The position numbers and the translations under genes were made by a program. 34,512 nt of DNA from a bacterium. Its GTDB lineage: Bacteria; Chlamydiota; Chlamydiia; Chlamydiales; 2-12-FULL-49-11. This document shows, piece by piece, positions 16,793-23,324 of the stretch; positions within the stretch are counted from its first letter, which is position 1, and the number at the start of each line of letters is the position of its first letter. The stretch covers positions 1-34,512 of the forward strand of contig JAHZKV010000090.1 in NCBI GenBank assembly GCA_022600215.1, given 5' to 3'. The notes beneath the pieces were generated by a model, which saw only the letters and a list, made by a program, of their open reading frames with translations, was not told where the DNA came from and did not search any database.

Positions 16793-17215
16793 ATGGATAA
16801 AATTTTAAATTATAATGACAATGGAAATGCGGGTATAGAGGTGCGGGCAGGAAGTACTTTTGAGGTAGATCCAGAATATGAAACATTATCAAATGAATTG
16901 ATAGATAAACTTCAAGTTCAAGTTGGTTCTTTATCGGAAATAGAAACACCAAAGAAAAATTTATGGATCATTTTGTTACATATTTTTACCTGTACTTCTT
17001 GTAAGGTAAATGTGCAAACAGCCCCAACTATTCGCAATTTACAAAGGAGGATAAAAAGAGTTAGATCAAATCTAGCATTGCTTGCTGCAAGAGTGCAGGA
17101 GTTAAATCAGCAAGCCCTTGAGTATAGAAAAAAAACGGATGAAGCTGCTGATAGAAGAAGGGTTGGGATTAGATTTTTAGATAGCATGGCAACAAAAGGT
17201 TATGGAACGTTTTAG
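16793..17215 (+). CDS. Small protein of unknown function, tandem family member 2
   Basis: A 140-residue protein starting 16 bases after the previous stop, with a strong AAGGGGGA ribosome site. Layout: MDKILNY start, VRAGSTFEVDPEY (matching the G-(A/S)-x-F-x-x-D signature), helical region, a hydrophobic NLWIILLHIFTC followed by a second Cys (TSCK), then a long Arg-rich coiled-coil-like helix at about residues 75-125, ending RRRVGIRFLDSMATKGYGTF. The tail RVGIRFL loosely matches the RVVV tails of its neighbours. It is unfamiliar to me. Its order, spacing and shared layout argue that it arose by local duplication with strong divergence. Confidence 0.7.
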   Translation: MDKILNYNDNGNAGIEVRAGSTFEVDPEYETLSNELIDKLQVQVGSLSEIETPKKNLWIILLHIFTCTSCKVNVQTAPTIRNLQRRIKRVRSNLALLAARVQELNQQALEYRKKTDEAADRRRVGIRFLDSMATKGYGTF

Positions 17216-17241
17216 TAGAGTTAAAAACTAAGGGGAATGAT

Positions 17242-17661
17242 ATGGATAAGGTAGAATCAGCAATAAAATTATCCACAGCAAATAGTGGAGAACTGGAAGA
17301 ATATGTCTTAAAAGGGGCTCTTTTTCGAGCTGATCAAAGTCAGATCAATCGTTTAGCTCGACAGAACTTGAAATTGGCGGCTCAAAATAGACAAAGAAAA
17401 GTCACATTAAGAGGCTTTTTTTGGAAGGATCTATTTTGTAGGGCAACTCCTAATGATTATCTTCAAAGAGATCGCTTCCAGCGATGTCGAAGACAAATTC
17501 AAGTAAATAATCAGCGTATAGCAGAGCTTGGGAGAGCAGTAGTGGCTTTGGAGGCTAGAGCTTTACGTGAAAGAAGCGCTATACTTTCTCAAGCTGGAGC
17601 GTCAATTAGCGGCGCTGGTGGGAAGCCTCCTCGAGTGGTTGTTTGTCTGCCTAGAGCGTGA
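17242..17661 (+). CDS. Small protein of unknown function, tandem family member 3
   Basis: A 139-residue protein, 26 bases after the previous gene, with AAGGGGA seven bases before ATG. Layout: MDKVESAIKL start (MDK shared with member 2), LEEYVLKGALFRADQ (signature G-A-x-F-x-x-D, and E-x-Y/T-Y-x-x-x-G as in member 1), Gln/Arg-rich helix, LRGFFWKDLFCRA (W-K-x-(I/L)-F as in member 1), another Arg/Gln-rich amphipathic helix of about 50 residues, a Gly/Ala/Ser hinge (QAGASISGAGGK) and the tail PPRVVVCLPRA. Strongly basic. No catalytic motif or signal peptide seen. It is probably cotranscribed with members 1 and 2; no terminator is visible between them. Confidence 0.7.
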   Translation: MDKVESAIKLSTANSGELEEYVLKGALFRADQSQINRLARQNLKLAAQNRQRKVTLRGFFWKDLFCRATPNDYLQRDRFQRCRRQIQVNNQRIAELGRAVVALEARALRERSAILSQAGASISGAGGKPPRVVVCLPRA

Positions 17662-17720
17662 AAGTTAGATTCATTTTTGAATGCCGTAAACACGTGACAT
17701 TCAACAGGTTGCGGTTTGTC

Positions 17721-17765
17721 TTATAATTAAACATGTAATTTTAATTATAATTATGTTATAATTAA
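17721..17765. repeat. Three alternating copies of the 10-base motif TTATAATTAA
   Basis: TTATAATTAA occurs at 17721-17730, its reverse complement TTAATTATAA at 17741-17750, and TTATAATTAA again at 17756-17765. They form two nested inverted repeats directly before the coiled-coil gene. Each copy contains TATAAT, so they may be -10 boxes, overlapping operator half-sites, or both. The best -35 candidate for the first copy is TTCAAC, 16 bases upstream. Confidence 0.55.
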
Positions 17766-17795
17766 CTCATAATAATATTAATTATGAGGTGTATT

Positions 17796-18095
17796 ATGAA
17801 CATAAAGACTGTAACACAGAGAGTAAATGCGGAAATTGCAGAGCTAAAGGCCTCTTTAGAGGGTGCAACTAACACTTTCCAAATTAAGTCGTTAAACAAG
17901 CAAATCGAAGAAAAAACGGGTGCTTTATTCCAGCTTGCCGTTGTTGATAAAAACATCAAAACGTTAAAGAAGTCCCTTAGAGACAGAGTAGAGTCAAAGG
18001 GGGATAATATGGTCGATAAACAAAAGCTTGATAACTTAAGGAAAGTTCGCAAATTTCTAACAGGGATTGCAACTGCTGAGCTACAAAATTTATAA
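17796..18095 (+). CDS. Short coiled-coil protein of unknown function (99 residues)
   Basis: A 99-residue, highly charged, almost entirely helical protein: VTQRVNAEIAELKASLEG, IKSLNKQIEEKTGALFQL and KNIKTLKKSLRDRVE show heptad spacing of Leu/Ile/Val. There is a second short helix near the end (DNLRKVRKFLTGIATAEL). I start at ATG 17796 because GAGG lies six bases before it; an in-frame ATG at 17784 lacks a site. There is no signal peptide. It is transcribed alone: inverted AT-rich repeats in front and a strong terminator behind. A nucleoid-associated, chaperone-like or secreted coiled-coil role is conceivable; none is shown by the sequence. Confidence 0.72.
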   Translation: MNIKTVTQRVNAEIAELKASLEGATNTFQIKSLNKQIEEKTGALFQLAVVDKNIKTLKKSLRDRVESKGDNMVDKQKLDNLRKVRKFLTGIATAELQNL

Positions 18096-18116
18096 GCTTT
18101 GTTATTTTATCATTCT

Positions 18117-18144
18117 AAAGCCCCCTTTTTAGGGGGCTTTTTTT
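18117..18144 (+). terminator. Rho-independent terminator after the coiled-coil gene
   Basis: Stem AAAGCCCCCT (18117-18126), loop TTTT, stem AGGGGGCTTT (18131-18140), followed by more T to give a run of seven. It isolates the coiled-coil gene from pyk. Confidence 0.92.
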
Positions 18145-18148
18145 GTGC

Positions 18149-18176
18149 TTGCAAACAAACCAAAGTGCGATACACT
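18149..18176 (+). promoter_or_regulatory. Candidate pyk promoter with almost no leader
   Basis: TTGCAA (18149-18154), a 16-base spacer and TACACT (18171-18176) resemble a sigma-70-type promoter (four of six matches in each box). The -10 ends six bases before the pyk ATG, so transcription would start at or next to the start codon. Confidence 0.45.
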
Positions 18177-18182
18177 TAAGGT

Positions 18183-19958
18183 ATGAGAAAGACCAAAGTG
18201 ATTTGTACTATAGGACCATCCGTTTCTTCGAAAAAAGGGATTAAATCGCTCATCGATGCGGGGATGGATGTATGTAGGCTTAACTTTAGTCATGGGGAGC
18301 ATGAAGACCATGGCAAAGTGATAGCCGATATCAAGGAGCTGAGGAAAGATCTAGATCGACCGCTTGCTATCTTATTGGATACCAAGGGTCCAGAGGTGCG
18401 CACAAAGAATAGTAGTGAAATGGAGCTTGTTCATGGGGAAGAGTACCCTTTGCATGGGAAGCAGGAGCAAGCTGGGATTCCCATTGCTCCAAAGAGTGCT
18501 TTAGAAGATCTATCAGAGGGTGATACGATTTTATTTGATGATGGGGCGATTAAGGGTAAGGTGCTTGGGTCGCTAGAAAAGGGGTTTATGGTAAAGATCT
18601 CTATTCCTGGTGTGTTACAACCTAATAAATCGGTAAATTTTCCTGGGGTAAAGCTCTCTATCCCTTTTCTAACAGAGAAGGATAAAGAAGATATTATATA
18701 TGGCGTGCAGCAGGGAGTGGAGGCAATAGCAGCCTCTTTTACCATGTCAGCCGAGCATGTTTTAAGTATCAAAGAGTTGCTACGAAAGGAAGATGCAGCG
18801 CATATTCTGGTTTTTTCTAAAATTGAAAGCTTAGAGGGTATTCACCATTTTGATGACATTTTAGAGGTTTCTGATGGGATCATGGTTGCTCGTGGGGATT
18901 TGGCGGTAGAGTGTTCTTTTTCTCAAGTGCCTCCGATGCAAAAGATGATGATCGATAAGTGTAATAAGCAGGGAAAGCCTGTGATTGTTGCAACGCAGAT
19001 GCTGGAGTCAATGGTCTCTAGTAAAAGCCCAACCCGTGCAGAAGTATCAGATGTAGCAAATAGTGTATTTGATGGGACCTCGTGTACGATGCTTTCTGGG
19101 GAGACAGCAATGGGGCTTCATCCAGCCCATACCGTATCGGTGATGTGTGACATCTTGAAAGAGGCGGAAAAAGCAGAGCTGGTAGATAGAGTAACTCCAG
19201 AGCATGTGCGAAGTCTTTCTTCTAAAGTGGCGTATTCAGCAGTACAAATTGCAAATGATATTGAAGCAGGCGCTATTTTAGCATTTACCAAGTCAGGAAG
19301 AACAGCAAGGAGGCTTTCTTCCCTACGACCAAAGATGAAGGTAGTAGCAGTATCTCCAGAGGAGGCAACTTATCATCAAGCAGCATTTTTATATGGAATT
19401 TCTGCGATGAGAGAGCCTGAAAATGCAGATCATAATAACCTCTATCCATGTGTGTGCTCTATGTTACAAAAGAAATATGCACATTATGGTGATTTGATTG
19501 TAATCACCCAAGGGGTTCCTTTTGGGGTAAGCTTTACCACCAACACCGTTCAAATTGAAAGTGTGGGAAATGCCATATTACGAGGAGCAAAGCGGAATAA
19601 AAGCCCTACTACAGAAGTGGAAGGGGAGGTATTTTACTATTTCCCCAGAACGAAGAAAGAGTCATCCTCCCACAAAGGGAAGATTGCAGTATTGAGAGAA
19701 TTTTTTGATGAGACGGCAATAGACTTGGCTGATGTCAGTGGGGTGGTGCTACAAAATGCACTATATGACAAGGTTTCAGAAGAGCGTTTATTGGCATTTT
19801 CGGAAAAGCATGGCATTGCCTTTGTAAAACGAGCAGAAGGAGCAATGTCCCTTTTAAAAGAGGGGGATAAGGTACGTCTTGAGCCAGCTTTAGGATTGGT
19901 CTTTAAGGCAGAGGATCCAACCAAAGAAGAGATGATGAAGGCAAAAGGGTTAACATAA
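18183..19958 (+). CDS. pyk: Pyruvate kinase with C-terminal extra domain
   Basis: Pyruvate kinase turns phosphoenolpyruvate and ADP into pyruvate and ATP, the last step of glycolysis. Motifs: TKVICTIGPS (4-13), CRLNFSHG (31-38), LLDTKGPEVRT (64-74), FSKIES with the catalytic Lys (about 213), MVARGDLAVE (234-243; usually GDLGVE, here Ala), ATQMLESM (270-277) and MLSGETAMG (303-311). The core ends near 480. Residues from about 480 to 591 resemble the C-terminal PEP-utiliser-like swivel domain of Bacillus-type enzymes (GEVFYYFPRT... LKEGDKVRLEPALGLVF), but lack its usual SHA histidine. The start is fixed by the conserved N-terminus; AAGG is only one base from the ATG, too close to serve. The 3' end overlaps convergent rsmE by nine bases. 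It lies next to uvrA, as in Chlamydia, apart from the inserted small genes. Confidence 0.96.
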   Translation: MRKTKVICTIGPSVSSKKGIKSLIDAGMDVCRLNFSHGEHEDHGKVIADIKELRKDLDRPLAILLDTKGPEVRTKNSSEMELVHGEEYPLHGKQEQAGIPIAPKSALEDLSEGDTILFDDGAIKGKVLGSLEKGFMVKISIPGVLQPNKSVNFPGVKLSIPFLTEKDKEDIIYGVQQGVEAIAASFTMSAEHVLSIKELLRKEDAAHILVFSKIESLEGIHHFDDILEVSDGIMVARGDLAVECSFSQVPPMQKMMIDKCNKQGKPVIVATQMLESMVSSKSPTRAEVSDVANSVFDGTSCTMLSGETAMGLHPAHTVSVMCDILKEAEKAELVDRVTPEHVRSLSSKVAYSAVQIANDIEAGAILAFTKSGRTARRLSSLRPKMKVVAVSPEEATYHQAAFLYGISAMREPENADHNNLYPCVCSMLQKKYAHYGDLIVITQGVPFGVSFTTNTVQIESVGNAILRGAKRNKSPTTEVEGEVFYYFPRTKKESSSHKGKIAVLREFFDETAIDLADVSGVVLQNALYDKVSEERLLAFSEKHGIAFVKRAEGAMSLLKEGDKVRLEPALGLVFKAEDPTKEEMMKAKGLT

Positions 19959-20612
19959 ACTCAGTAAGTGTGCAGCGCAAATAGCAGCTGTTTCAGCGCG
20001 CAAAACAGCATCAGATAGCAAAACACCTCTTGCTCCAAGCTCCTCTTTAAAAAAGGCTATTTCTTCTCTAGAAAAACCACTTTCAGGACCGATAATAAAA
20101 GTTTGTGCAAGGGGGCTTTTTTCGTAAGATTCCCCATTAAAATCAGCTAGCAAGTAGCTCTCTTTTTTTGGGAGTTCTTCCTTTTTTGAAAGGAATTCAA
20201 TAGTAGGTAAGAAAAGGCGCTTGGATTGTTTCATGGCAGAGACCAAGATTTTTTCAATTCTATCTCTTTTATTGTCGGAAAGCACTTTTAATTTACTTTT
20301 ATGAGATGGGAAAATGTAAAAGGCCGTAATGCCTACTTCAGTAGCTTTTTCAATGGCAAGCTCTAGCACTTTTGGCTCTGTAAGAGCAAGAGCTAAGCCT
20401 TTTTCCACAGGCGTTTTTTGCTCAAGCACTTCATATAAAATGATCTCCTCGGCAAAGGTGGCTTTTCCAAGAGCTCCTTTTCCATTGATAATTTCAATTT
20501 CTGCCCCTTTTTTAGTGCGCATCACATTTTTTAGGTGCTTGAGTTCATCTTTTGCGAGGTGAATGGTGGTTCCTTCTAAAAGGGGGCCGTCAAAATAGTA
20601 CCTGTGTGGCAT
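19950..20612 (-). CDS. rsmE: 16S rRNA (uracil1498-N3)-methyltransferase
   Basis: RsmE is a SPOUT methyltransferase for U1498 of 16S rRNA. The N-terminal PUA-like part (HRYYFDG, KDELKHLKNVMRTKKG) precedes the SPOUT domain. Signature stretches are ELAIEKATEVGITAF, a QSKR near the family QSxR, FIIGPESGFSREEI (family IGPEGGFS) and LSDAVLRAETAAICAAHLL (family LGxRILRTETA). The length of 220 is slightly short of the usual 240. It follows the 56-residue CdaR-like gene by five bases, so cdaA - cdaR-like - rsmE form an operon. The 3' end overlaps pyk by nine bases. Confidence 0.93.
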   Translation of the reverse strand: MPHRYYFDGPLLEGTTIHLAKDELKHLKNVMRTKKGAEIEIINGKGALGKATFAEEIILYEVLEQKTPVEKGLALALTEPKVLELAIEKATEVGITAFYIFPSHKSKLKVLSDNKRDRIEKILVSAMKQSKRLFLPTIEFLSKKEELPKKESYLLADFNGESYEKSPLAQTFIIGPESGFSREEIAFFKEELGARGVLLSDAVLRAETAAICAAHLLSLC

Positions 20613-20617
20613 AGAAA

Positions 20618-20788
20618 TTAAAGACTCTCTTCGATAATTTTAGTATTGATAGAAGTGAAGTTAACCGGTCTTTCCATGGATTTGTTGATCACAAACCAGA
20701 TAATAATGGCAGCAATTAAAGAAACTACTTTTCGGAAGATATTGTCTAAAAATACTACTTTAAATAGATTTCTTATGCTCCATTCCAT
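20618..20788 (-). CDS. Minimal CdaR/YbbR-like membrane anchor protein (56 residues)
   Basis: A 56-codon gene overlapping the end of cdaA by 16 bases and ending five bases before rsmE. Its sequence begins MEWSIRNLFKVVFLDNIF, followed by RKVVSLIAAIIIWFVINKS and MERPVNFTSI. This is the pattern at the N-terminus of YbbR/CdaR proteins: a short cytosolic lead, (L/V)KxxSLxxAxxLW in one membrane helix, then the start of the periplasmic part. CdaR is the membrane regulator encoded directly after cdaA in many bacteria and binds the CdaA membrane domain. Here the YbbR repeat domains are absent; the protein ends IIEESL and rsmE follows at once. The family call rests on position, membrane segment and the SLxxAxxxW pattern. 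Alternatives are a truncated remnant or an unrelated small membrane protein. Confidence 0.65.
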   Translation of the reverse strand: MEWSIRNLFKVVFLDNIFRKVVSLIAAIIIWFVINKSMERPVNFTSINTKIIEESL

Positions 20789-21570
20789 CCGGCAAGCTTC
20801 CTTTTTGGTTCTTCTTTTTTTGCATCATCTTCAGATCCAAAAAGAGATCTTATGATCACTTTGAATCGCTCAATTTTGATGCCTCTGGTGATAATCCCTT
20901 CTCTTGCAATAGAGACCTTCCCTGTCTCTTCAGAGACGGCGATGATTACAGCATCGGTTGCGATGCTTAGCCCTACCGCTGCGCGGTGTCTTGTTCCAAG
21001 GTTCTTTTGCACATGAGGAGTGTCTGCAAGAGGTAAGATGGCTCCTGCAGAGGCAATTTCTTGATTACGGAGAATAACAGCGCCATCATGTAGCGGGGAG
21101 TAGCGAGAAAAGATAGCATCCACTAACTCATTGCTAAATTTTGCTCCAAGTAGGCTAGATTTATTGATAAAATCTTCAAGGGAGTCTTCTCTCTCTAAGA
21201 CAATGAGCGCCCCTGTTTGCTTGGATGCAAGGTTATATACAGCAGAGGTAAGTTCTTCTAAGAAAGAATCAAAATCATTCAGTTGCTTGAATCTTCTTCC
21301 TTTTAAGCTAAGTTTTGATAACGCAACGCGAAGCTCTGGCTGGAAGATGACGATGATCGCAATGATCGCTACATTTGCAATAAGGAGCATGATTTTATGC
21401 AGCACAGGGAAGGGGAGTAGGGAAGAAAAAGCGTAAATAAGGAGGAAAGCAAAAAATCCAAGGAGCAAGTCCATTGATCTAGTGCTCCAAAAGAAAGAAA
21501 GGAGGTAGTTGATCATTATCGTAATAATGAGTATCTCAATAATAGGATTTAGATACGTAAAAATGTTCAA
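20773..21570 (-). CDS. cdaA: Membrane-bound diadenylate cyclase (c-di-AMP synthase)
   Basis: CdaA (DacA, YbbP) condenses two ATP to c-di-AMP at the inner membrane. Three hydrophobic segments fill residues 8-76, followed by a short linker and the DAC domain (about 95-245). The catalytic DGA is at 162-164 (SPLHDGAVIL) and RHR at 194-196 (LGTRHRAAVG), both intact. The tail after 245 is charged (DDAKKEEPKRK). The start is a TTG at 21570, because an in-frame stop lies just upstream and the first membrane segment begins at once; AAAGGA is present somewhat further away than usual. It heads the operon with the CdaR-like gene and rsmE. c-di-AMP made by chlamydiae is known to be sensed by host STING, so activity here would be of interest. 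Confidence 0.95.
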   Translation of the reverse strand: MNIFTYLNPIIEILIITIMINYLLSFFWSTRSMDLLLGFFAFLLIYAFSSLLPFPVLHKIMLLIANVAIIAIIVIFQPELRVALSKLSLKGRRFKQLNDFDSFLEELTSAVYNLASKQTGALIVLEREDSLEDFINKSSLLGAKFSNELVDAIFSRYSPLHDGAVILRNQEIASAGAILPLADTPHVQKNLGTRHRAAVGLSIATDAVIIAVSEETGKVSIAREGIITRGIKIERFKVIIRSLFGSEDDAKKEEPKRKLAGWNGA

Positions 21571-21637
21571 CGACTTATTTTTCCTTTATTTTTAAAAGAC
21601 CTCTTTATGTCCCTTCTCTCCTTTTTCTCTTAAAACT

Positions 21638-22270
21638 TCAAGCAAAAATTAAGCCTCCTGCAACTTTATCTCTACTAGAAAGAATTCGATAGTTTAAATA
21701 ATTCCCTACTTTTAATCCATCTTCTCGAGTAACTTTTCCTTTCTCTCCCATACAAAGACCGATAAGATTCATCCCTTCTTTGCTTTTTTTATGCACGAGA
21801 CTAAGCATACGAAAGGCATCGGATTCATCCAAAGCGGTGGTGCAAAGTTTGTAACCGTAGGCATTTTTCTTTTGCATCAAGGTGAGGATTTCTTCTAAAC
21901 GAATAGGTGTTTTTTCAAAATCATGGAAAGAAGCAATAACTTTTGCATGAGATAGATTTTGGAAAAGATCTGCAGAGAGGGAACTTTCTACATCTAAATA
22001 GGTTGGAGATAAAAGTGATATTTCAAAAATTTTTTCTTCTAACTGGGCATAACTTTTAGAAAATGCACCGCCACCTTTTTGAGATCTCAAGGTGAAAATA
22101 ACCTTTTTTCCCTTTTCCTGACATCTTGCCACAATTTCCTCTAGCTCGGCTTTAGTATAGGAACGAAACATATCAAGGCGTAGCTCTATACCGTCAAAAG
22201 ACTCTAGAGCTTTTGCTATTTTGCTCTCAGCATCAAAAAATGTAGGCCCTGTGATGACAATAAATTCCAT
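21638..22270 (-). CDS. aroD: 3-dehydroquinate dehydratase, type I, not fused to AroE
   Basis: Converts 3-dehydroquinate to 3-dehydroshikimate by a Schiff-base mechanism. Type I signs: ELRLDMFR (30s), VIFTLRSQKGGG, VIASFHDFEKTP with the catalytic His, YGYKLCTTA with the Schiff-base Lys, and the late GNYLNY (family GxxLTY/GNY). The protein has 210 residues and ends there. In Chlamydiaceae this domain is fused to shikimate dehydrogenase as AroDE; here no AroE part follows. The ATG at 22270 is used rather than the TTG two codons earlier. The gene is divergent from aroB, with 64 bases between the starts, and 67 bases before cdaA. Confidence 0.92.
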   Translation of the reverse strand: MEFIVITGPTFFDAESKIAKALESFDGIELRLDMFRSYTKAELEEIVARCQEKGKKVIFTLRSQKGGGAFSKSYAQLEEKIFEISLLSPTYLDVESSLSADLFQNLSHAKVIASFHDFEKTPIRLEEILTLMQKKNAYGYKLCTTALDESDAFRMLSLVHKKSKEGMNLIGLCMGEKGKVTREDGLKVGNYLNYRILSSRDKVAGGLIFA

Positions 22271-22334
22271 AGGCAAATTATTTTGGTTTCGTATATTGTA
22301 TATCTATTCTCAATAAATTTCACGGTTTTTGTGT

Positions 22335-23324
22335 ATGAGCGCCCCTTTTTTTGCCGAATTCTTTGCATTTGTAAAGAGAGTACATGAAAGAGGGAGAAGA
22401 CCCTTGGTAATAGTGGATCTTGAGGTGGCTCGTCTTTACGCAAATCTTTTAAGTAAATCAAAGCTTCCTTGGATTGTTATTGCAAGGGGAGAGAGAGCAA
22501 AATGCCGGGAAGAAAAAATGCGGGTGGAGAATTATTTGCTCGATCATGGATATGGACGTGATAGTGAACTTATTGGCTTTGGAGGGGGAGCAACGCTTGA
22601 CCTTGTAGGATTTATAGCTGCAACATACATGCGAGGGGTTTTCCTATCTTTTATACCAACCACCGTTATTGGTTATGTAGATGCAAGTGTTGGGGGCAAA
22701 AATGGGATCAATACGAGGCATGGGAAAAATCTGCTCGGTACTTTTTACGAACCAGGAGATTCGTGCCTCACTACAGCATTTTTAGATACCTTGCCAAAAG
22801 AGCTTTTTGACGATCAATATGCAGAAGTAGTGAAAATGGCATGTCTTTGTGGAAAAGATCTTTTAAAAGGGGAGGTCTTTACAAAAGCAAGAGCTGCAAA
22901 AGCAGCAGTGGTAAAGCGCGATCAAAGAGAAAAGGGAGAAAGGGCTATCTTGAATTTAGGGCATACTTTTGCTCATGCTTATGAAAAAATCTTTGCTTAT
23001 CAAGTATCTCACGGGAGAGCTGTATGGGTAGGATTGCGATTTATTGCTCTATTAAGTTATCGATTAAAGCTCCTTTCTAAGAAAGATCTTCAGTGGATAG
23101 AGAGCTTTTGTAATCAGACTATTTTGCCCTTTGATAAGAATGAACTTTATCAAGCGATGGCAGCGGATAAAAAGAATAAAAAGGGTGCCCCCCATTTTGT
23201 GTTACTTAAAGGGGTAGGATCGCCTTATGAAAGAGATGGCGTCTTTGCACACCCCGTTGACAAAGAGTTAGTATTAGAAGTGCTTAGCATAATAGGAAAG
23301 GAGAAAAAATGCATTGTATCATAG
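22335..23324 (+). CDS. aroB: 3-dehydroquinate synthase
   Basis: Makes 3-dehydroquinate from DAHP, with NAD and a divalent metal. Clear motifs: GFGGGATLDLVGFIAATYMRG (NAD site), FIPTTVIGYVDASVGGKNGIN (family PTTLLAQVDASVGGKTGVN), the metal ligands Glu in YAEVVKM, His in LNLGHTFAHAYE and His in VSHGRAVWVGL. With 329 residues it is a little short at the N-terminus. ATG 22335 is chosen over a TTG six bases earlier; no Shine-Dalgarno is visible. It is first of four overlapping genes aroB-aroA-aroK-aroC. Confidence 0.95.
   Translation: MSAPFFAEFFAFVKRVHERGRRPLVIVDLEVARLYANLLSKSKLPWIVIARGERAKCREEKMRVENYLLDHGYGRDSELIGFGGGATLDLVGFIAATYMRGVFLSFIPTTVIGYVDASVGGKNGINTRHGKNLLGTFYEPGDSCLTTAFLDTLPKELFDDQYAEVVKMACLCGKDLLKGEVFTKARAAKAAVVKRDQREKGERAILNLGHTFAHAYEKIFAYQVSHGRAVWVGLRFIALLSYRLKLLSKKDLQWIESFCNQTILPFDKNELYQAMAADKKNKKGAPHFVLLKGVGSPYERDGVFAHPVDKELVLEVLSIIGKEKKCIVS

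Noticed and set aside
18431..18772. Open frame of 113 codons on the minus strand inside pyk
   Set aside because: Antisense to the pyruvate kinase core; Ser/Pro/Phe-rich composition typical of shadow frames.
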